Origin: Lingula anatina
Lineage: Eukaryota; Brachiopoda; Lingulata; Lingulida; Lingulidae
DNA length: 64,000 bases
Direction of reading: 5' to 3'
Assembly (NCBI RefSeq): GCF_001039355.2
Contig: NW_019775436.1
Location: forward strand, 873,242 to 937,241
Both the position numbers and the translations under genes were made by a program. The notes under the pieces are model-generated. The model had not been told where the DNA came from, ran no database searches, and was given only the letters and a program-made list of their open reading frames with translations. Below, one piece after another: positions 23,401-35,527 of the stretch; position 1 is the stretch's first letter; each line of letters begins with the position of its first letter.

Positions 23401-24670
23401 CAAGCTGTTCAGTTAAACGTAGAGTTAATAGGTGTGTTGATGTTGGTATTGTTCAGGGGGTAAAGGTGTGTGAGAAGGCTACTGTTGCTGTAATGCTGCA
23501 AACAGTAGTTGCTGTTTACAATGTAAATATGCTTAGGAGCACATAAGAAGGTGCACACTGTTTTGTAGTGTATGGACTAGGAGTAGTGTTAGGGAACTCT
23601 GAGCTAATAGTTTTTAATCTTTTAAATCAGTAGAGGTTTCTGTTGTGAAAATATGTTAGGTTTCTGTTGTGAAAATGTTTCTTAGTTTTGTGATTGTTTC
23701 CTGTTATTGTTGAGCAAGTATGGTCTCCAATTTTGTGTTTGCTCATACAATTTGGGCTTATCTTCTCAAAAGGACTTTTTGTGTTCCATTTGGAAAATAC
23801 AGGGATTATAGAAAAATATTATTAATAAAGTAACTTTCTGTTGTGAAAATATGGTGTTTAATTTGATGATTTTTCACAGTTTTGGCTTGCAGATAGCAAG
23901 TTAATTTGTTGGTTGAATTTTTCTTATATAAAAACATTGCCCTTGATGATTGCCTGAATTTTTGTGGTGTCATTTTTCGCCCTCTTCTGCTCCCAAGTGG
24001 ATCGGTTGATGAAAAGAATAAAAAGAACAAGTGAACCATTCACATTTAGACTTTGATTGTAATGCAGTGATTGTTCTCTTGAGATAAAAAACAGAAAAAA
24101 AAGCATTGATTACTGTCTTACAGCAATTCATTACCACGCACAGACAGGCTATTACTATATATACCTCACTGTACTCAGTAATTCCGTGGCCCAGGAAAAA
24201 TGCACGTTTTATCAAAATCAAATCACTACTGTTTTATGTTTAAGAAATATTTCATTGAATAAAAGAAAAAAAAGTAAAGAACAAAGGTCATGGTGAACAC
24301 AGAATCTCCCTGCTACTGTAATAAAAGTACACATTAACCCTCCCAGAGTTTTGTTTAAAAATTAGATTCCCGGTGTAAACACCCATGGGCAGTAGGCCCT
24401 CGTGTAGTTTACACTAATGAAGACATGTATTTTTTGCTGGGTCTACATAACCCTAAGAAAACATATTAGGTGACAACCCTGTGGTAAGACTGCAGTGTGT
24501 AATTACTGTGGAATGCCAGAATCAGACTTAAATATTTAGATTCCTGTGTATTTGATCTCAGATACAAATGGCCTGACTTAATAGTGGTGATTGCAATTAA
24601 CTTGGTTTATAGAGGGAGCCACCTGCTGAGGACATTTGGAAGTTACTGGTATATAAACATTTACACTGTA
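23401..24670. other. Noncoding stretch
   Basis: AT-rich and without a supported feature. The short frames on the minus strand between 23806 and 24221 overlap each other in three frames and are not coding. Confidence 0.6.
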
Positions 24671-24899
24671 CAAGGGTGCTTTCCCAGAGATTTAGATCGA
24701 TCTAAAGATTAAGATTTAGATCGACCTAACTCCCTGGGGGTTCACGCTAAATTGCAGTCAGCCGAGCAGGCACCATAGTTAATTACCCCCTTACAGCTTT
24801 TAGTAGGCGGGACAGACGCTTAAGCCGGCCAGGCTGACAGTAATCTAGTGAGACACCCCACAGGGATAGATCGATCTAAAAATCTATGGAAATGGGGTG
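24671..24899. mobile_element. Family B MITE (copy 4)
   Basis: TA at 24669-24670 and 24900-24901. The ends GGGTGCTTTCCCAGAGATT and AATCTATGGAAATGGGGTG are imperfect inverted repeats. A full-length foldback is visible: the TAGATCGATC motif, CTCCCTGGGGGTT and GCAGTCAGC on the left are mirrored by GCTGACAG, GACACCCCACAGGG and TAGATCGATC on the right. Confidence 0.9.
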
Positions 24900-24901
24900 T
24901 A

Positions 24902-26520
24902 AGAGTATGATGTACTTCTGTAATGCATACTTATGGTCTGATTGGTATTTTTCTGAACTTGTGGAAAGCATTTTGCAGACATAATCTGAAGCCGTGAAAA
25001 AATACATGTATGATCTGACAGTAGATGTAATGTCCTCTCTGAGATGAAATATTTTGTAAAAATTAAAAAAAAAAAAAAGATTAATCTTCAGCTGTAGCAG
25101 CCAGCAGGTGAAAAGTGCCTTTGCAGTTGTGACAATATTTTTAATGACATAATCTTCATGCCAACAGAAAAAAGACCCATTGGCAAGTTTCTTCTCTGTT
25201 TGAATTCTTTTTCCTTCTCCCTATTCCCTTCCCATTTTTTAATAGCTACAGTACATGTACTTTCCAGTATGTTGTATAGCACATTTTAAGTGAGTAATTA
25301 GTTTGTATTTAAGGCTTCGTTCACATGCAATGTCTATTTTCTAAATTCTATTTTCTATTTGCGGCATGTCTTATGATCACGGTCTGTGCACTGAATATCC
25401 CGCCGCGTAATTACTGGCAGCGCGAGCCAGTTACTATAAGTTACTCTAAGTAACTGGCTTAACATTAATTTTATGGAAAAATTCAAATGTATTTTTAAAC
25501 ATGCTCTAGGGCTTTTCCTATTAGTTTCAATTGAATAATTCTAACCAGACTGGCTGAAAACAATAGTAACAGTATTTGAACTAATGAAAATGTTACCAAT
25601 ATATAATATGTTTTCTTGATGAAATTTGTTGTTGATATCTCTGTCAGGACAATTTCCCATGACAATTTTATGAAGTGAAGATGAAATATAACAAAGACTT
25701 CATTCACATTATGTACTCAGCACAATTGAATGTTTGTTCAGTTTTATTGGATGAAATAGAAATGTTCTGAAATATGATTTAGCAATACTTAAGTTAATTT
25801 GGAGAAATTTGTTTCAGAATCCATGTGGGTGGCAGTCTTTCTTTTAAATGTACATTTAATTAAGATTTAACAATAGCTAAGCTTGGATATGGGAAAGGCA
25901 ATCCATTGTATTTATTTATATCTTTTAATTAAAATTGCTCAGCTGCTGGGGCACTTTTTCCAGTGAAAATGCAGAAATAGCTTTTCTGAAATTGTACAAA
26001 TGGGAATAAAGTGATTTTTAGTTGATATTAAATCATGAATTAAATTGAGTAAGCAGATTGGATCACAGACAAAGTCATGCATCTATATGTTTCTTGTTGA
26101 ACATTGTACGTACAAAACTCACGTTAAAACATGCCAGTTTAAAACATTTTACCGGCCCATGTACACTGCAGTCTTGGAATTCTGAGAATAAAATCGCAAG
26201 AAAAGGCAATAACCTTCTGTGTTTTCATTGTGTGGGGGCAGACTGATTGCTTCATTGCTAACAAATCAGCTGGTAAAGTGGAAAAAGAAATCAAAGTTGA
26301 CAGGCCTTCTATATCAAATGCACAGACAGGCTATAATTGGTGATTAGAGTATGTTTTGTTTTGTGGTGAACCTTTGTCTTTTTTTCAGCAGTTGTGGTAT
26401 TGTGGGTATGTGGAGAAGCGTGGAGTGTTTTGAAAAAAGCTAGAATTTCCAAGTGTGCATGAACATAGTTGCAAAGTTGTACACAGGCAAAAAAATGTAG
26501 TCAAGCATGTACGCGAACAT
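24902..26520. other. Noncoding stretch with a small hairpin
   Basis: No gene recognised. AGCCAGTTACT (25425-25435) is the exact reverse complement of AGTAACTGGCT (25449-25459), giving an 11-bp stem with a 13-base loop. A poly-A run lies near 25064-25078. Confidence 0.6.

Positions 26521-26559
<39 letters not shown>
26521..26559. repeat. (AC)n microsatellite
   Basis: A pure AC run of about 19 units. Confidence 0.95.
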
Positions 26560-26563
<4 letters not shown>

Positions 26564-26878
26564 TGTTATAATATGATATATCTCCCATTTGCACATCAAA
26601 TGATAAATATGCAATTATTTGTACCCTGTATGTGTCTATAACATTGCAAGGAGCCACTGGAGCCAGTGATTAAAGTGGTTCTCTTTTTTTTTTTTACTTG
26701 GAAAACTTTTGGGATACTCCCCAAGTAACCTGAGAGCAACTTACCTGCCTGGAAATGTTAAAGCTGTACTTGAGTAGGTTGAAGCCTTTGATGTGCTAAG
26801 TACTGTGCCAAATATAAACTGTGCTTAATGAATTATTTTGCACAGAAACCATTGAACACATCTCATTAATCTAGCTAT

Positions 26879-26881
<3 letters not shown>

Positions 26882-26925
<44 letters not shown>
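26882..26925. repeat. (GA)n microsatellite
   Basis: A pure GA run of about 22 units followed by a short A run. The 103-codon minus-strand frame across it is an artefact. Confidence 0.95.
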
Positions 26926-26929
<4 letters not shown>

Positions 26930-27663
26930 AACTACATACAGACTGCTGTGAAATATTTCAGCTTCACTTAACTCAAATGATGCCAGCCCAGTGGTAGACG
27001 ATCTGAGGGATATTGGCACCAAGTAGAATAAATAAATACTTAATGGACCAAAAAAAAAAAAAAAAAGAGACTGTAAAAAAACATAACATTTGTTTACCAA
27101 GTAACACACTTCAAATATTACAGAGATGAATGACATTTATTTTTTTCACAATGACACCTGTTTTAAGGCTTCCCCTATCACAGTTACGTTGACAGCTGGT
27201 GAAAATATAACACTTGAAGGTCTGACCCCTAAATGATCATAACAGATGTTAATTGTAAACATTTTTACAGCAAAAACAAGCTGAAAAAAGACATGGAAGG
27301 AGCTGACTGCACTATTTTTTTAAATAGAATTTTGGGAGCATGTTTATCAACTTGTTTCGGATATTTTAACAGAAAATCTTACATATATTTATTTCAGAAC
27401 TCAAAACTGTTGTATGAAGAATGAGTATACTTTTGATACATTAAAAATCCCCATTGTTTGAAAGAGCAGTAGTGCACATAAGTACAGGTGTAAAACATTT
27501 CAGATGTGATAAATGCAATGCAGCAGTTATTCCAGAATTCATTCCCTTAAATTTCAAATCAGATTTCACTTTTTACTGGTGCTCCCTTAACATTAATTTA
27601 ATGGCATAATAACAGCTAATATTCAGAATATTTAATACCCACACCCAGTATTAGATTTTATAC
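26926..27663. other. Noncoding stretch
   Basis: Holds an A run near 27051-27066 and nothing recognisable as gene or transposon. Confidence 0.6.
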
Positions 27664-27677
27664 CTTCTCTTTCTTTT

Positions 27678-27729
<52 letters not shown>

Positions 27730-27776
27730 TCATTCATACATTTATTCATTCATTCATTCATTCATTCATTCATTCT
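27664..27776. repeat. (TTTC)n then (ATTC)n tetranucleotide repeat
   Basis: TTTC units to about 27731, then CATT/TTCA units to about 27775. Two adjoining tetranucleotide arrays differ by one base per unit. Confidence 0.95.
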
Positions 27777-28500
27777 GGTAATTGATTCTCCCTTTTTGCA
27801 TAATCAATAGAAAATTAATTAGGCCTTATCAGTATAAATTATTTCATAAATTGAACACCAAAGGTGGCAGCATGCAGTAATCACTTTCAGTACAAGCAAA
27901 TGATGTTAGTTTATCGGAAGTGCAAACATCACATAGCCCCTGTTATCTTATGATCACCCCTCACCTCAGGAATGTTTTGTCAGGGTTTGATACAAGGGGG
28001 GGGGGGGGGGGGGGGAAAAGCCCCACCGCAACTCCCTTACTGAATTCTATGATATCTGAGATGAACCATTTTCTTAATTGAGAAAAATGAAAGATTCTGT
28101 CAGATCTAATCAAAAACCTAATGTTTGTATTAGGTTGATTGGAATAATTCAGCAGACAGAAGAATTTGGCTTTGGTAATACCATATTTTTAAGTGTAATG
28201 AAATAAGTGTATCTCTCATTTAATTAAGACAGACAAAAATTATATTTGCCAAGAATTGAAACACCCACCACACACATGCAGATTGTCTCTGATCACCCAC
28301 AAGCAGTACTGTAATTGAATTTTCTAAATTAAGTTTTGAGAACTTATGTGTCTGTAGATCTCCTAGGTTGACTGCTTCAATAAAGTTGATCAGTTCATTT
28401 AATTACCCTGAGAGTCACATGTTTCTTGAGAAATCTTTTTTCACACAGTTGTGCACCAAATTAGACATGTTTAGTGCATGGAACCTTTGATGACAGGGTA
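27777..28500. other. Noncoding stretch with a 20-bp G run
   Basis: A homopolymer of about 20 G lies at 27996-28015. No gene recognised. Confidence 0.65.
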
Positions 28501-28657
28501 CAGACCCGTAACCGGGAGGGGGGGGGGTCGGGGTTTGAAAGAACCGTCCTTTTAGTGAGGAATAGGTCTATTCTGGGTAAAATTTGATCCATGTAAACAA
28601 AGCTTTCATTCTTTCAGAAAAAGAGCCCTCCTTTTGAAATTGCTGGCTACGGGTCTG
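28501..28657. mobile_element. Family A MITE
   Basis: The ends CAGACCCGTAACCGG and GGCTACGGGTCTG are imperfect inverted repeats. It has a G run, GAAAGAACCG, and a TTCTTTCAGAAAAAGA palindrome inside. The next contig (29315) begins within the allelic copy of this element. Confidence 0.8.
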
Positions 28658-29313
28658 GGGTGTTTAATTTGCACTTAAGTATCACCAAGATGACCAGTAG
28701 CTATGGCATTTGATTTTGGAAGAGTGGAAATCCACCATTTTAGATCTATTATGAATCCCAAATTAGATGTTAAGCCTTTAAAGAATCATGCCAGATATAT
28801 TAGATAAGATATATATGATTCCATAGATATGTACTAGGTTTATGTTGTCTATAATTTTTGCATTGTTTGGATTATGGTATATTTTAACCATTTATTTTCT
28901 CTTAACTTTGTCAGTTAATTCCTCTGTAACATTCATTCAAACAAGTACAATTTCTTTTGAATCCTGTCTGACTTTAAACCCAACCTGTTGACATTAAACC
29001 CACCCTGTCTGATCTTGAAAAAAAGCAAGTTGGTTTGAGGTAGGCATTGAAAACAGGCAGTACGTAAGATGTTGAAACTGTATCAGTATTGCCAAACTGA
29101 GCCCAGCTGTGTATGGTGTGATTTCATTTACCATAATTTGTGGTTCATATTTTCTCATTTATTGGTGTTAAGGAGAATAGAACATCTGAACACTGCTGTA
29201 ATGAAATTATTGAATTATTGATACTGGGTAATCAGGAATTCATGTTTCTCAGCACTCTGGGAAGTAGCACAATTTGTCTGGTTAGGCCTTATAAGCGAAG
29301 TTCAAATATGTCA
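28658..29313. other. Contig 2 tail; allelic copy of 29443-30152
   Basis: Matches 29443-30152 almost exactly but lacks about 53 bp present there at about 29508-29560. It ends at the N. Noncoding. Confidence 0.8.
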
Positions 29314-29314
29314 N
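29314..29314. other. Single-N contig join
   Basis: The sequence before the N (ending AGTTCAAATATGTCA) recurs at 30152 and there continues smoothly, so this is an unmerged overlap of about 0.8 kb. Confidence 0.88.
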
Positions 29315-29442
29315 GGGGGTTGAAAGAACCGCCCTTTTAGTGAGGAATAGGTCTATTCTGGGTAAAATTTGATCCATGTAAACAAAGCTTTCATTCTTTC
29401 AGAAAAAGAGCCCTCCTTTTGAAATTGCTGGCTACGGGTCTG
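29315..29442. mobile_element. Family A MITE truncated by contig start
   Basis: Starts in the G run and matches 28530-28657 to the right terminus GGCTACGGGTCTG. It is the allelic copy of that element and not a separate insertion. Confidence 0.8.
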
Positions 29443-31721
29443 GGGTGTTTAATTTGCACTTAAGTATCACCAAGATGACCAGTAGCTATGGCATTTGATT
29501 TTGGAAACTGGCCATATAGAGCTTATGTATAAATATATAGATGTGTATGTCACAAGTATGAGTGGAAATCCACCATTTTAGATCTATTATGAATCCCAAA
29601 TTAGATGTTAAGCCTTTAAAGAATCATGCCAGATATATTAGATAAGATATATATGATTCCATAGATATGTACTAGGTTTATGTTGTCTATAACTTTTTGC
29701 ATTGTTTGGATTATGGTATATTTTAACCATTTATTTTCTCTTAACTTTGTCAGTTAATTCTTCTGTAACATTCATTCAAACAAGTACAATTTCTTTTGAA
29801 TCCTGTCTGACTTTAAACCCAACCTGTTGACATTAAACCCACCCTGTCTGATCTTGAAAAAAAGCAAGTTGGTTTGAGGTAGGCATTGAAAACAGGCAGT
29901 ACGTAAGATGTTGAAACTGTATCAGTATTGCCAAACTGAGCCCAGCTGTGTACGGTGTGATTTCATTTACCATAATTTGTGGTTCATATTTTCTCATTTA
30001 TTGGTGTTTAGGAGAATAGAACATCTGAACACTGCTGAAATGAAATTATTGAATTATTGATACTGGGTAATCAGGAATTCATGTTTCTCAGCACTCTGGG
30101 AAGTAGCACAATTTGTCTGGTTAGGACTTATAAGCGAAGTTCAAATATGTCAGTTGTCCTGGATTCACAAAAGCATCATTTTTGATGAAGGGACATGATG
30201 CTCCAAGCACTGGTAAATTAAATTATTTTAGCTGAAATATATGGAATTCAATTTTTGTCTCATTTTCATTCTGGTTCCTTTTTATAATCTAGTTTAAGTT
30301 AAAATTGGAGCTTCTGAGTTCACACGTACTGTAGATCAGGTTGAAGTTTGAGCCAAATCTTAATTTTAGCGAAACTATTGCAAATCAGTGTATGTATTAT
30401 GTTAGTCCTCTAGGTACTGTCAATACCCCATACTTGGCTGCACTCTTTTTTGTAAGATATGTTTATAAACAGCAACTTTTTCAGCCATTTTGATTTAAAA
30501 AAAAAAAAAAAAAAAAAAACAGTCGTTCATTATTCAAGCTATGTCAGCTAATTGCCAAATGTTGTACAGACTCTGTACCTAATGAGATGTAGAGTATGCA
30601 GGTTAGCCAAGTCTTAGATGTTGTTGAAGTTGTTGAATAAAGTTAAAGCATGGATGGTATCAAAATTTGATGGTTGACATCTGGTGTTGAAAGAGAGGTA
30701 ATGGGTTTTACATGTATGGCTGCAATCTGTAAGGCCTATGTTTGTTATAATGTGTTTTAGTGTGAGCTTTATGAAACAGACCTTCATCCTCCCCCCCCCC
30801 TGCCCCCGCCCCGCCCTTGTGTATCATGAGTTGAAACATTTTTTGGTTAAAAAATGTGCCAGATGCAGTTCACATGCTTTCATTTTATAGGACCTTACAT
30901 TGTTGTAAAGATCAGTATGCTCTAGAGTTAAAATGGTAAAGTGAAACCCCTTTCATTCTCTCTTTTCAGCATATCTGACTAATGGCATGCCCTTCCTATA
31001 ACTTTTTACTATCAGTTGCTGAACACATGTCTTTCCTCTTGATAAGAATGTACTCCTGTGCTCATTTTTCTGTAAGGACCTCATTTTTCTTGCCATCTGC
31101 ATTGTTTGGATTAATTAATGAATGTTTCTTCCAAATTTAAAGATGTTTTATCCTGCAGAAACAAAGGAAACACTTTGTATGCCTACTTGATACGTCCGCT
31201 GGTGCCATGCATAGGCATGTCTTTTTGCCGGGCAGGAAAGCCTACAGTTTTCCCCCCCAAATCTCTAGTTAAATCTTTATTTATTTAGATGGGATCCATA
31301 TGAACATGCTTACAACAAGGAAAAACAATAATTGTTGCCGGTTCATTTAGTTTGATTTCATTGCAATTCTTCATAATGGCAGGTTGTGTTGGCAAAGACA
31401 AAAGCACAGTCAGTCATTGCTTGGTTGAGATGTGGTGGAAGCACAACTAACGCATTCGCCACTGCTTTACTCTCAGTTCTTGTGAATCAATTCATTCAGA
31501 TCCATGTCAGTCATTAAATATTTTAGAGTCCCAATTTTGGCATGCAGATACTTTGTGGCACATATCCAGCATTCATGTAAATTCAGAGATTGGAAAATGG
31601 ATTATGTGAATTTGAGGATTGGAGTTGGGGGAGGGGGGGGGGGGTAATTTAGTATCTGTGTCATGTAATTGTAAAACCAAATAGAAGGGGGCTTTAGTCT
31701 GTTATCAGTGCTGTGTATTAT
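29443..31721. other. Noncoding stretch
   Basis: 29443-30152 is allelic to 28658-29313, and the remainder is single copy. A long A run lies near 30498-30520, a C-rich run near 30791-30815, and a G run near 31627-31644. No gene supported. Confidence 0.6.
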
Positions 31722-31888
31722 CAGGGGCGGAATTCAGAGATATTTTCTGACAGTCTTCCAAATAATCTTTGTTGATCCATCCATTTTTGACCGTCTTCCG
31801 ACAGAAAAAATTAGATACCTGTCAATTTAAACTTGAAAATATGACCGTCTTCCGGAAGACCCAGAAGACGGCTTCAATCCGCCCTTTG
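31722..31888. mobile_element. Family F MITE-like element
   Basis: The left end CAGGGGCGGAATTCAG and the right end TTCAATCCGCCCTTTG are imperfect inverted repeats. GACCGTCTTCCG-type motifs occur inside in both orientations. The first 100 bp recur at 62022-62132. The end sequence resembles, from memory, a common invertebrate MITE terminus (unverified). Confidence 0.65.
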
Positions 31889-33394
31889 TATTATTATGGA
31901 GTGTCAGATGTTAACTACCCATATGATATAAGTTATAACCATCCTCATATGTGCGACCTGTACAAAATATATGCTTTTGAAATATTATTTCTAATATTTT
32001 ACATAGGACACAATATGCACTGCATTTTTATTTCCAAAATACCTCCTTGAACCACAAAAGACTTGCATTTAAAGTCATTTTGTGTCCTACCAGTCAATAG
32101 GGCGTGTAATTATTTGTTTCGTTGCTTGTCATACTTGCATGCCGAAACATGGTAGTTGATTCATCAGGGGATTGTAATTTGTGTAAAGAAATTAAGGGAA
32201 AGATAATTGTGCCGTGTTGTATGTTGTAAAAATGCCCTGGAGACCAAAGTAATGGATAGAAATGATGTATTATGTTTATAGTGAACATTATTGTAATTTT
32301 CTTTCTTTTTTTTTGCTTACTTGATATGGAAAATAAGTGATTCAACATTTACTCTGTAGGAAAAAAAATGCATTTTGTCTCTTTAGGTTTTTTATTCCTG
32401 GCTTTTATATTTTATAAGCTTGGGAATTCAAAGGTGAAGTTCAGAAATTGTGTGCTAGTCCAACATTAAACTCCATAGATAAACTATATATATTTTTCTT
32501 TTAGTTTTTTCTTTTTTTTCTTTTTTCATTTTTTTAGGCTTATTAGGAAGGTTAAGGTCAGATATTGTGTGCTGAAAAAATGTCATGTTTTTTTTTTTTT
32601 TTTTTTTTTTAATTTTGAACCAAAGTGTAAAAATAGGTTAAATTGACTAGGATAGTGGTGTGCCAGAAAGGGGGCTACAGTTAAAATACATAAAAGTTAA
32701 ATGTGTAATGATCGGTGTCGTAGCAGACTGTAAATGTTAGTACTTACCACTAACCATTGCTTGTGTGTTTCTGTTTGGTCTCTCGTAGATAATTTTAGCA
32801 CAGTTGCTAAAGATGTTCTAATTCTTACTAATTTTACTCAGAAAAGTATACATTAATTAGTTTTTCAAAGTAAAATTTGCCACTTTTATGGTTCAAAACT
32901 TTGTCTAAAAATTATTATTTGATAGACCCATTTGTCTTTAGTACTTGTATGGACTGGTTTTTGGCATAATTCTTGGACAACCTATCACCTCCAACAAGGT
33001 AGCATTAAAAAAAAAAAAAAAAAAAAAAAACTCATTCATCTTCTGTTTTGTTCCAGGCACATGTTGAAGAAAATTGATATTAGCACCCAGTTCACACTTG
33101 AAAGTCATATACCCTGCAGACAGTGACAGATTCTTATCACGCTTTTCTCACGGGTCAATTTGTGTTTAAATGTCATCTCTGAAGGCAATATCCTCCTTAC
33201 TCTATCTCGGATCACAAGAGGAATGATCCTATTCATCATTATGATTGGAATGTGATATGAGGGTGATATGTGCTTTAAGAATTACCCCTTGGAATTCATC
33301 TTCTTCTTCTCTGATCCACTTTCTTGTGAATAGTTCATTTTTTTTTATTTCTAAACCCCTCCATAATCTGACCATTCACTCTCTCTCTCTCATT
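31889..33394. other. Noncoding stretch with T and A homopolymers
   Basis: A poly-T run of about 24 lies near 32588-32611 and a poly-A run near 33007-33030. Short frames (31769-32050 and 32094-32348) have no domain and partly overlap the family F element. Confidence 0.6.
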
Positions 33395-33511
33395 AGGGGG
33401 AGGGACTTTTTCTGAAAAAGTGAGCATTTTTTACCCCCTATTTGATCCAATTGGAATCATGGTGCAAAACCTAGATCAATTTTTGATTCCGAGTGGTCCT
33501 TTTTCAGCCAG
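33395..33511. mobile_element. Degenerate family A-like fragment
   Basis: Retains CTTTTTCTGAAAAAGTG, ACCTAGATCAA and a GGTCCTTTTTCAGCCAG-like end in the reverse-orientation order of family A, without clean termini. An old, decayed copy is likely. Confidence 0.45.
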
Positions 33512-33908
33512 AAATCTATCAATCTTTAAATATCACGTTCTCTCCTGTTCCAATATCATTTTTTTTTCATGTTTGTTTTGTAGTTGTTTGGTTTACTTAA
33601 AGAAAATTCCTTTCTGGTGTGACAAAGCTGAATTGCAATACAAAACTTGTACCATATCTGTGGGATTGTTTAAGGAAATTTTAGTTATGGAATTTTTTTC
33701 AGTGTAGAGTTATAAGTTACAATCTTTTAAATTGAAGAAATTTTCTTGATTTTTGGCTGTTTAGACCAAATGCTATTCCTCCATTTGGAAAAAGCGATAT
33801 ATATTTTTTTACCAAAACTCTTTGATGTCTAAAACATATGCAAATATTTATGCGAAATAATAGGGTAAGATGTGTGGAATTACCTCAGGTATTTTTTCAT
33901 GTTTTTAT
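33512..33908. other. Noncoding spacer
   Basis: Nothing recognised; AT-rich. Confidence 0.6.
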
Positions 33909-34123
33909 CCCATTCAGTAACTTAGTTCTATGGCGGCAGGTAAAACAGAATGTTTAGTCAAAATTGACATTAATGTCGACTTCAAACACGAAATTCCATA
34001 GCTCCAAGCAATGCATGTATTTCTTTTTGTACAAAGTTAAATCATATTCACTTTCCCCAACAGCAACAAGAAAAAAAAAACACTTAAAATATCAGTTTGC
34101 CTGACATCTGATGTATCTGTTAT
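33909..34123. other. Contig 3 tail; allelic copy of 34125-34338 and of the start of 37223
   Basis: About 215 bp starting CCCATTCAGTAACTTAG, found three times: here, after the N at 34124, and after the N at 37222. Confidence 0.85.
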
Positions 34124-34124
34124 N
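34124..34124. other. Single-N contig join
   Basis: Followed immediately by CCCATTCAGTAAC, which repeats 33909 onward. Confidence 0.88.
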
Positions 34125-34630
34125 CCCATTCAGTAACTTAGTTCTATGACGGCAGGTAAAACAGAATGTTTAGTCAAAATTGACATTAATGTCGACTTCA
34201 AACACGAAATTCCATAGCTCCAAGCAATGCATGTATTTTTTTTTTGTACAAAGTTAAATCATATTCACTTTCCCCACAGCAACAAGAAAAAAAAACACTT
34301 AAAATATTAGTTTGCCTGACATCTGATGTATCTGTTATTAAGACGCTATCTCTCTTCCACAAGTTTAACCCGTCTCTTATCTGTTACTGTATTGAGGAGA
34401 GTGATTTATAATGAATCGTATCTCGCGATGAGATCATGAGACCCTTCAATTTGATATCGATATCATAGACAGATATATATCCACAGAAGAAATTCTGTGG
34501 GTTGAATAGGAAAAAAGTGATGAAAGCAGACAAACAGCAAGGGATCACTTCAAACTGGATCATAGTTATGGGAAGGGGAGAAAATTTGATAGATGGTGTG
34601 GGGCTTTTGTCAGATATTGCCCTTCTGTTC

Positions 34631-34632
<2 letters not shown>

Positions 34633-34682
<50 letters not shown>
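34633..34682. repeat. (GA)n microsatellite, long allele
   Basis: About 25 GA units. The allelic run at 37733-37747 is about 8 units. Confidence 0.95.
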
Positions 34683-34687
<5 letters not shown>

Positions 34688-35474
34688 TTCACCCATCTGT
34701 TATTCATCATAAACCGCTTTATTCATAAGCTGACATAAGAGCATGCTTTACAACCACTTACCTGCCACTTGTACCATTTAACCAGTCGTAAATGAGCCAT
34801 CATCTGCCTAATAAGAGATGAACACACAACACACAGACTGTGACATTTACACAACAAATTTTAATAGACATGAAGTCTGCTTCCATGTATTTGACTTCAG
34901 TAATTGCCCACTAATAATTGGAGTCATTATTTTGGGTGCTAGACCTGAGTGTCTCAATCAATGGTGGGTTTTCAAAATGACATCTAATTTTTGCTTACTT
35001 TCTCCTTTGAATTTAAACCACCATGTAAAAGATCCTGACACCGCAAAGAGAAAAATGGAAATTCTTGTCGCGATCTTGTTGCCTCACCCATTTGGACCCA
35101 TTCTCTACCTGTCATATGTAATTTGGGAATGCAGTCAGCTTGTTTTGTTGTTACAAAACTGAAAATATGTCCTGAGTAATGAGTTTCTGTCTTGGTTTTA
35201 TGAAACTTCAAATCACTCAGTTGTTGCTGCTTTAGTTCTAATGTTAGCTGATCAGCAGCAATTTTTAAAATCCTTGTCTTTGTTTATATTGATCTTTTTC
35301 AACTGGACTTCTTATAAGATGAGACTGGGAGGTTATAAACACACTGCCAGTTTTCTTTAATTTGTTACTTCTGCTCCTATAGATTTACTTGAAAAGTAGT
35401 TATAAGATGTAGTGCAATTTTTTCTTCTTTCTTTGATTTTTTGTTTGTTGGTTATAGTTTTTTATCCATCTGTT

Positions 35475-35477
35475 CAT

Positions 35478-35524
<47 letters not shown>

Positions 35525-35527
35525 TTT
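35475..35527. repeat. (TTTA)n microsatellite
   Basis: About 13 TTTA units, against about 10 in the allelic run at 38403-38443. Confidence 0.95.
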
